Shown: positions 57,292 to 64,000 of the stretch, in pieces
How positions within the stretch are numbered: the stretch's first letter is position 1
How the letters are laid out: every line of letters begins with the position of its first letter
NCBI RefSeq assembly: GCF_041146395.1
Contig: NC_090986.1
Coordinates: forward strand, 40,832,001 to 40,896,000
Direction of reading: 5' to 3'
DNA length: 64,000 nucleotides
Source of the DNA: Eulemur rufifrons
Taxonomy: Eukaryota; Chordata; Mammalia; Primates; Lemuridae
Notes under the pieces: generated by a model
Databases searched by the model: none
Told to the model about the DNA's origin: nothing
Seen by the model: the letters and a program-made list of their open reading frames with translations, nothing else
Position numbers and translations under genes: made by a program

Positions 57292-60200
57292 CTATAATCT
57301 CTCTTGCAACCCTTTCTGCCCTAATATTTAACTTGACTCCTTTTATTTGGTGATGTTTCCACATTTTTCTCATTTTATTAAAATTACTGAAATATATAAA
57401 AAACTATCAAGTAAAACTAGAAATTTATAACAACCATAATAGACTGAGATAAAAAATAAAATGTTTTATAAATTACCTCATAGATAGACACTTTCCCACA
57501 GAACATTTGAAACAGAGCCAAAGTGGTTGTGGTAGTATTTTGACCTCTCTCTTGGATACATGTTGATTTAACTAAAACAGACAGCAATCTACTCCATGTT
57601 CACCGCTGATAATTACTAGTTCATAGCCAATAAAACCATTTGCAATACATTGATATCCTATGATATATGTACCCTACAATATAAGTATATATGTAACCTA
57701 AAGGTAATTCAACAATTCAAAACTTCCACGGTACACGTGCGTGTGCGCGTGTGTGTCTGTGTGTGTGTGTATGCTTGTGTATATCATATAAGGTGCAAAC
57801 AATTATGTTGGTGATATATGTATGACTTGCCAAGAAGAATTTGGACCTTATCCTATAAACATTGCAGAGCTGGTAAAGTTTGTATGGAAGGGACTGACAT
57901 GATCAAAATTATCCTAATAACTGGCAACAGAATACAGTATATTTTAGAACATCTTATTTCTCAACTGTCATACCAAGACTCAGTGCTGTATAATGATCAA
58001 TTCTGAGATATATTTTAGTAAACATTTCATTTTAATTAATTACAACAGAGTAAACATTGTTTCCATATCCCCATGCTAATGGTATCTTCCCACCCTTACA
58101 TCCTAGTGTCCTTTCACGGCATCACAAGTGAACACCCAGAACTTGTGCATGAAACCTGGAGATGAATATATCTTTAAAAGTGAGGAAAGAATAGAGTCAA
58201 ATGATTTTGAATGATTTAGAATGCAAGTAGGAAGAATTGACAGAATTAGTGAGGATGAAGTTTAAGAAAAGAGGAGTTGTCTATCACAACAATAGGAATT
58301 CCAGGTTGGGAGACTGGGTAATTGGTGAACTCGAGAACTGAGTAGGTAACATGGGGTACTGTATTTGGGAGGGGGGAAGAAGAGAAATGAGTTTAAATTT
58401 AGTCATAATGGATTGCCAAGATTTTACTACTAGAAATACTAACAACTTTCTCACTCAAAATATTTTCGCTACTTGGCCCCTGAGACGGGCAGTGCCTAAA
58501 GATTCCAATATGTATATTTGAGCAGATAAACGTTTGTTAAAAAAAAAAAAAAAAGTCAAACAAAGAAGCAAAAAAGTACTTACATTCAAATCTCTATTAC
58601 TATTTACTGTGTAAAGATCAAAGATCAAAAATCAATGTCATTTAAATAAAATCAATTCATGTGTCATCCCTGCTGTTATACACATCTGTGATTTTACAGC
58701 TGTATATGACAGCTGATTCTATGTGGAAAACTTTCTTTTTCTTGGCCCAAAGGGTACAATAATTCAGTACAAGTGATCTAATATGTTGAAATAAACATTT
58801 TTTTAAAAGCTTGCTCAATGTAATTCATTGCTTTTGGTACAATCTGACTTGGTTAATCTGAATCAGTCTGCAAATTTCATCTTTTGTACATGAAAATGTT
58901 TCTAAAAATTTTAAATTTAATGATATATTAATTTCAACTCTCTGGTTACTATTTAAATATAGCATGCAACAAAACCATGAAAATAGACCATCCAAACTTA
59001 GATTAAAGGAGTCTAATTCTTCCTTTTTATTAAAATAAATACTTCATCCACCATTTTCAAATGAACTTTTTGCTCTGAAATGATACTATGTGAAATTATT
59101 TATGATGATTTTAAATGAAGGGAACTCCATCTTATAACTTCTGCTATAAGGAACCTATAATCAATGAAACATTACAGATAAAGTGAAGTTTACTTCAAGG
59201 TCACTTTTTCCCCAATAGACGGCTCACTGCTGACAGCAGATCAGTGACTCAAAAAAGTGCTGTGCTGCTGTTTACCTGATACTCTAATGGTGATGCATCT
59301 ACCTTGTTTTCATGTTCAATAATGATGCTAATCTAATAGGGAGTGTGAAAATTCACTACCAAGACCCACCTGAAGAAATGGTTGCCTCATAAGTAGTATG
59401 ATCATGTCATTAATGATATTTTGAAAGGTTTCATAGATCCCTGGACTCCTACCCTGTAAATATCCAAAGTGCCACTCTTTAATGGAGTGAAAATAGGTAA
59501 AAGTCAATCTTCGACAAGGATGTACAAAAAACAGCCAACTTCTTTTAGATGTAAAATGAACTTGTGCTTGAACTCTAACTAGTTCATAAATATTTCCTTT
59601 GGCAGATTTTTTTCTATTCTCACATATTTCTCTTTGTGGTTAATGGTGTAAAACTTTCACTCTTTCAAATGTCAAATTATCATTTCTTATTCATACTTCT
59701 TGACAATTGCTACTTTCTAAATATATTATTTTGAGTTATTTGCAGAGTATAGCAAAATTGTATAGCTACTATTTTATTAAAAGTTTTACACAATGATAGG
59801 TTTTTCTTAAATCAATTTTTGTTTTCAGTACGGGATACTGCATGATAGCGTGATGCAAGAAGATTATTATGAAATGTCAAATATCAATTAGAGTTCACAT
59901 TGCTTTTTATAATAACGTATATTTGTTGAACACCAACTGTGAGTAGTACATTGTGTTGCATATTTTTGCAGTGTATAATGTGTGTAGAAGACAAGTTCTT
60001 GACCTTGAGGAACCTGTCATCAATCTCCTGACTGGCTAATAGTAAAGGTATATTCTTTTAAGAAAAATGATAAATAGGATGCAAATAAATAGAAACAATG
60101 GTTATTACAATGAAAAACACATTATTTTAATATGTATGTTCCCTGATACCTAAGTACAAAAAAAATCTTTCTTTTTTTAAATTTAGTCAGAATTTAGTGT

Positions 60201-60643
60201 TTATTTTTTAAAATTAGAGTAAATCTAGATCAATCCCCAGTCACTACACTAGTAAGAAGTTCAGGCAGATCTCTATACAAATAAATAGATAACTTAAAAG
60301 GAAAATTCAGTTTACCAAAATTAACTTCAGTAAAGCTATAAAAATTAAACAGATAAAATTTCACAGAAGAAAGAAACTTTTAAAGAAACTACTTCAGAAA
60401 AATAGTACCAAGAATAAATATATTTACTAAATAATTCTCCCAAATATTTAGAGACAAGTTAGAACATAAAAAATGATTGAAAACCTTTAAATTCATTTAT
60501 GAAGCAAGAATAATACTGATACATAATCTGATAAAGATAGTAAACAAAGGGAATTACAGATTAATATTTCTTACAAATATTGCAAAATTTGACAGTGAAA
60601 TGCTAGTGAGTAGACTCCAATACCACCAATAATACACCAACCA
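57292..60643. other. Unassigned sequence
   Basis: 3.3 kb without a gene. Contains a (GT)n tract (57730-57782), a 19-nt A run near 58536, and a likely inverted L2 end at 59915-60020 ('caccaactgtgagtagtaca', 'ttcttgaccttgaggaacct'). Open frames are short. Confidence 0.4.
57730..57782. repeat. Imperfect (GT)n microsatellite
   Basis: 'gtgtgcgcgtgtgtgtctgt' and further GT units, with CG steps near its left edge. Confidence 0.9.
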
Positions 60644-62690
60644 TGTCTGCAATGGACTGTTTGTGTCCCCCTCCCCACTTCTAATTCATATGTTGAAGCC
60701 CTAATCCCCGTAGTGATGAGATTTCAAAATGGGGCATTGGGGAGGTAATTAGGGTTAGATGAGGTCATGAGAGTAAGGCCCTGGTCTGGTAGAATTAATG
60801 TCCTTCTAAGAAGAGATACCAGAGAGTTCACTCTTGCTCTCTCTCTCCACAGGAGGAGAGCCCTCACCCAGAAGTAAATCAGCTGGTATCTTGATTTTGG
60901 ATTGCCCAGTCTCCAGAATTGTGAGAAAAAAATTTCTGTGTTTTAAGCCACCCAATTTATGATATTTTGTTATGACAGCCAGGGCAGACTAATACAGATT
61001 TTGGTACAGAGAATTGAGGTGCTACACATACCTAAAATTGTGAAAGTGGCTGTGCAATTGAGTAACAAGTAGAGAGGATGGAGGAGTTTTGAGGTGCATG
61101 CTATAAAGGCCGGGATTGCTAGAAAGAGAGTGTTGGTAGAAATAGGGATGTTCAAGGAAATTTTGATGAGTACTCAGAAAGAAAAGAGGAAAGTTGGATT
61201 TTCTCTTCATCTTCTTAGAGAATACATAAATAATCACAAACAGTATGTTGGTAGAAATGTGGACATGCAAAGTCATTCTGGGGAGGTCTCAAGGAACAAG
61301 TTTTTGGAAACTGGAGAAAAAACAATCCTTGTGATAAGGCAGAAAAACCTTGGCTGAACTGTATTCTTGTGTTTGGTGGAAGGTAAAAATTGCAAGCAAT
61401 GAAATATGATATTTAGCTGAGATTTCTATGCAAAACTTTGAAGGATCAGTTTGGTTTCTCCTGACTGCTCATGATAAAATGCAAGAGAAGGGAGATGAAT
61501 CAAAAAAGATATTAAGAAAATAGTAATTACATCTTAAAGATTTGAGAAAGTTTTAGCCTATCCACACTGAAAAAATGAGGATGCTTGTTCTGAAGAGAAC
61601 ACTAGGAATGTGACTAAATAATCACTTGATGAAGAAATCATGAATAGAACTCAAGGACTTGATCAGCCATCTTAGTGGAAGCCAGGAATAGAGAGAGGTT
61701 TGTATCAGCAGAGACACTGCCAGTTTGAACTGCAGGGGACAGAAAAACCAGCACCTAATGAAGGAAGGCTGTCAGGCTTCTTGGCTTCTGCAGGACTGAA
61801 CCATGCAGCTATTTGGCTACAAATGTATGCTGTTCTTTGAGCAAAGGGAAGAATGACCTTAGAGATGATTCAGAGATCTTCAGGGCTGCCACTCCCACCA
61901 TAGGCTGAGGGAGCAGGGCTGTTTGCTCTTAGGTTTCCTAGGGCAGGACCATCAAAGAGAGATATGTGGTTAGAGCTGGCTCTCCTAGCCAAAGGAGGGA
62001 GGTCACCCCACAGAGCCACAGGGGCAATGCTGCCACCCCAGTGGGGCTGGGGGACAGAACATTGAACCAAAAAGGATTATTCTCAAGCCTTGAGATCTAA
62101 TGCAATTTTCCTTGCTAAGTTTTGGACTTGCTCAGAACACATCACCGTTTCCTTCTTTCTTATTTATCTCCCTTTTAGAGTGGGAATATCTATCCTATGC
62201 CTGTCATGCTATTATATTTTAGAAACACATACCTTGCTGGTTTCACAGGTTCAAAGCTGGAGATAAATTTTGCTTCAGGATGAATTTTACCTCCACTCTT
62301 ACCCGTATCTGATTTAGGTGATATTTAGTTGAAACTTCAGAATTTAGATTTGATAGTGGAATGAAGTAAGACTTTGGGACTGGAAGGGATGGAATGATGG
62401 TATTTTTGCATACAATAAACACATGAATTTATAGGGGAGAGGGGCAAAATGTTATGTATGTTTGTGTCTCCCCTACCTCAAACTTGTATGTCAAAGTCCT
62501 AATACCTAGTGTCACTATATTTGGAGATAGAGTCTTCATGGGAAAAATTAAGGCTATACAAGATTGTAAGAGTAGGGTCCTGATCCCACAGGATCATTAG
62601 CCTTATAAGAGACAATAAAGAGCTTGCTCTGCCTCCACCTGTGCACAAAGCAAAGGTCATTTGAGTACATAATGAGATGATCTCTGAACA
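60644..62690 (+). mobile_element. MaLR (ERVL-MaLR, MLT1-type) element with two LTRs and internal region
   Basis: 5' LTR 60644-60996: 'aatggactgtttgtgtcccc', 'aattagggttagatgaggtc', 'cagtctccagaattgtgaga' and an end '...gactaataca'. Internal 60997-62449: starts 'gattttggtacagagaattg' (the MaLR post-LTR phrase 'ttggtaccagg') and ends with 'gaagtaagactttgggactg' and 'gaggggcaaaatgttatg'. 3' LTR from 62450: 'tgtttgtgtctcccctacct' and 'tggagatagagtcttcatgg', with its distal half eroded near 62690. MaLRs carry no functional retroviral genes, and I see no open gag, pol or env here. Highly mutated, so ancient. Confidence 0.8.
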
Positions 62691-62739
62691 AACCCTTGCA
62701 TTTCCTCTCCAAACTTGATCTGCCATAGTTTTTCTCATA

Positions 62740-63270
62740 TCAGGAAATGATATCACCAATAGTTCAGTCTGTATGGTCAAAAATATCTTCTTTTTCTCTC
62801 ATAACTCACATCCAACCTATCAACGAATCCTACTGGTTCCACTTGCAAAATGTAGTCAGATTTAAACCTACACAGTAGAGTAGTAGGTACACAACTACCA
62901 CTCTAGTTCAAGTCTGTTCTGAAATCGTCTCCTGACTTATCTCCTTGTTCCCCACTTAGACTATTATAGTCAATTTCCCACATAGCACCAAGAGTGATCT
63001 TTTAAAAAATGAATCAGATTAGGCCATTCTTTCTGTCCCAAACCCCTCAGGATCCTTACTGTATTACATAAAATTTAAAGCCCTCATCTAGCTAACAAGA
63101 TCTATATCATCTGACCCACTCACAATGATTTGTTTTTTCTTATTTCATTTCTACTTATTATTGCTCTTTCTCTCAACTCACTGCTTCAGCTACTTATCTC
63201 TTTCTATCACATAAACACCAAGTTAGCTACTACAGCAGGGACATTGTACCTGCTGTGTCACTCATTTATA
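62740..63270 (+). repeat. L2 LINE 3' region
   Basis: 'agtgatcttttaaaaaatga', 'attaggccattctttctgtc', 'gtattacataaaatttaaag' and 'agctaacaagatctatatca' are L2 wording in order. Confidence 0.65.
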
Positions 63271-63559
63271 TACCAATTATCATTTATTTAGGTAAAATCT
63301 ATGTTATTCTGAATCTTATTAATAGAGTTAAGCTTCTGGCTAAGTCTAATTACTAAGAAAAACAGAGTGTTCTATATTATTCAGAGATGTGTGCTTTAAT
63401 CATTCTGTCATCTGTTGAATTGTGAGAATATAATTATCATGGAAAACTACATTTTTTGTTAGAATGTTTCTTATAGAAGAAAGTGTTTGTTCAGTTAAAG
63501 TTGTAACCCGATTGTGGGAAATTTAAAATATGGCCATGTATTCTTAAATACTCCTCCTT
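63271..63559. other. Unassigned sequence
   Basis: Nothing recognisable. Confidence 0.4.
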
Positions 63560-63960
63560 TCAATAGATAGAGCCTAATTATTCTCCCTTGAGTGTGGGCT
63601 GTGCTTAGAGACTTATATTTAATGAATGAAATGTGGCAGAAATGGCAGTGTGGTTCTCAAGACTAAATCATAAAAGGCACTGTGGCTTTCTCCCCCACTT
63701 CTCTCTGTCTCCCTTTTAGATCACTCACTCAGAGTGGTAGGTGGAAGTTAGCTGCCATGTCAAGAGAACACTCAAGCAGCCCTATGGAAAGGCCCATATG
63801 GTAAGGAACTGGGGCCTTCTGCCAATAGTCAGTAAAGAACTGAGGCCTCCAGCCACAGTGCGTGAGCATTTTGGGGAAGCAGATCCTCCAGCCCCAGTGA
63901 AGCGTTCAGATGACTACAGAGTTGGCCGCCATCTTGACTATAAATTCATGTGAAACTCTT
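63560..63960 (+). mobile_element. LTR-like repeat (same type as 54886-55414)
   Basis: 'aatgaaatgtggcagaaatg', 'gctgccatgtcaagagaaca', 'tatggaaaggcccatatggt', 'aactgaggcctccagccaca' and 'gccgccatcttgactataaa' follow an old LTR consensus of the kind also at 54886. The 70-codon frame here is not a gene. It may run past the window edge in decayed form. Confidence 0.55.
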
Positions 63961-64000
63961 CACCAGAAATACTCATCTAAGTTCTGTATTCTTTACTTTA

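Overview
This window is vertebrate nuclear DNA, almost certainly from a strepsirrhine primate of the lemur group. Three dimeric Alu copies (12.8, 27.5 and 39.6 kb) carry a lemur-type Alu body, including an AT-rich segment between the A-box-bearing left arm and the right arm and the right-arm wording 'gctaggctgatgccacggc'. Several L1 3' ends share a G-rich 3'UTR ending near 'tttgtaccccc', which I associate with lemur L1s. Ancient mammalian repeats (L2, MIR, MaLR LTRs, MER5, MER1, Tigger) fill much of the rest. I see no host protein-coding gene, tRNA, rRNA, CRISPR array or prokaryotic signal. It reads as intergenic or deep intronic sequence.

The only long coding sequence belongs to a LINE-1 at 1-4542 on the + strand. 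It holds the last 88 codons of ORF1 (3-269) and a complete, uninterrupted 1292-codon ORF2 (309-4187) with every endonuclease, reverse transcriptase and Cys-rich landmark I could check. ORF1 and ORF2 are in the same frame, separated by one TAA and 39 open nucleotides. Its 3'UTR starts like that of the other lemur L1s in the window, but the terminal segment is replaced by about 170-190 bp of unrelated AT-rich sequence.

Layout. 0-4.7 kb: intact L1 plus a small internal L1 fragment bounded by A tracts. 5.5-8.7 kb: L2 split by a minus-strand MLT1-type solo LTR with a 5-bp target duplication, then an older L1 3' half. 10.5-12.0 kb: L2 followed by two head-to-tail L1 3' ends. 12.8-13.8 kb: lemur Alu, then an ancient L1 interrupted by a MER1-type hAT element. 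14.5 kb: an exon-like open segment. 16.5-17.9 kb: a minus-strand L1 interrupted by a retrocopy of a Tigger-derived (TIGD1-like) transcript. 20.8-22.8 kb: ancient L1, then an L1 with a 5' inversion. 23.7-24.7 kb: L1 3' end and MER5A. 27-31 kb: ancient L1 with nested Alu, L2, MIRs, older Alu. 31.9-36 kb: ORF1-EN portion of a minus-strand L1, an L1 3' end and L2. 39.6 kb: lemur Alu nearly identical to, and inverted relative to, the 12.8-kb copy. 42.9-43.6 kb: an unassigned CpG-bearing block. 44.7-45.9 kb: L2 split by an LTR-like repeat. 48.65-51.06 kb: an L1 whose 5' region is joined directly to its 3' end. 54.4-57.3 kb: Alu monomer, L2, LTR and a Tigger-like element split by a lemur L1 3' end. 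60.6-62.7 kb: a MaLR element with two LTRs and internal region. 62.7-64 kb: L2 and another LTR-like repeat.

The genes do not form a pathway; the shared theme is L1 machinery. L1 reverse transcription explains the Alus, the TIGD1-like retrocopy, the inverted and truncated L1s and many target-site duplications. I found no convincing undescribed biological system. The points most worth a second look are the intact L1's single-stop ORF1/ORF2 arrangement, its replaced 3' end, the TIGD1-like retrocopy and the internally deleted L1. Repeat family names come from recalled consensus features and should be confirmed with RepeatMasker.
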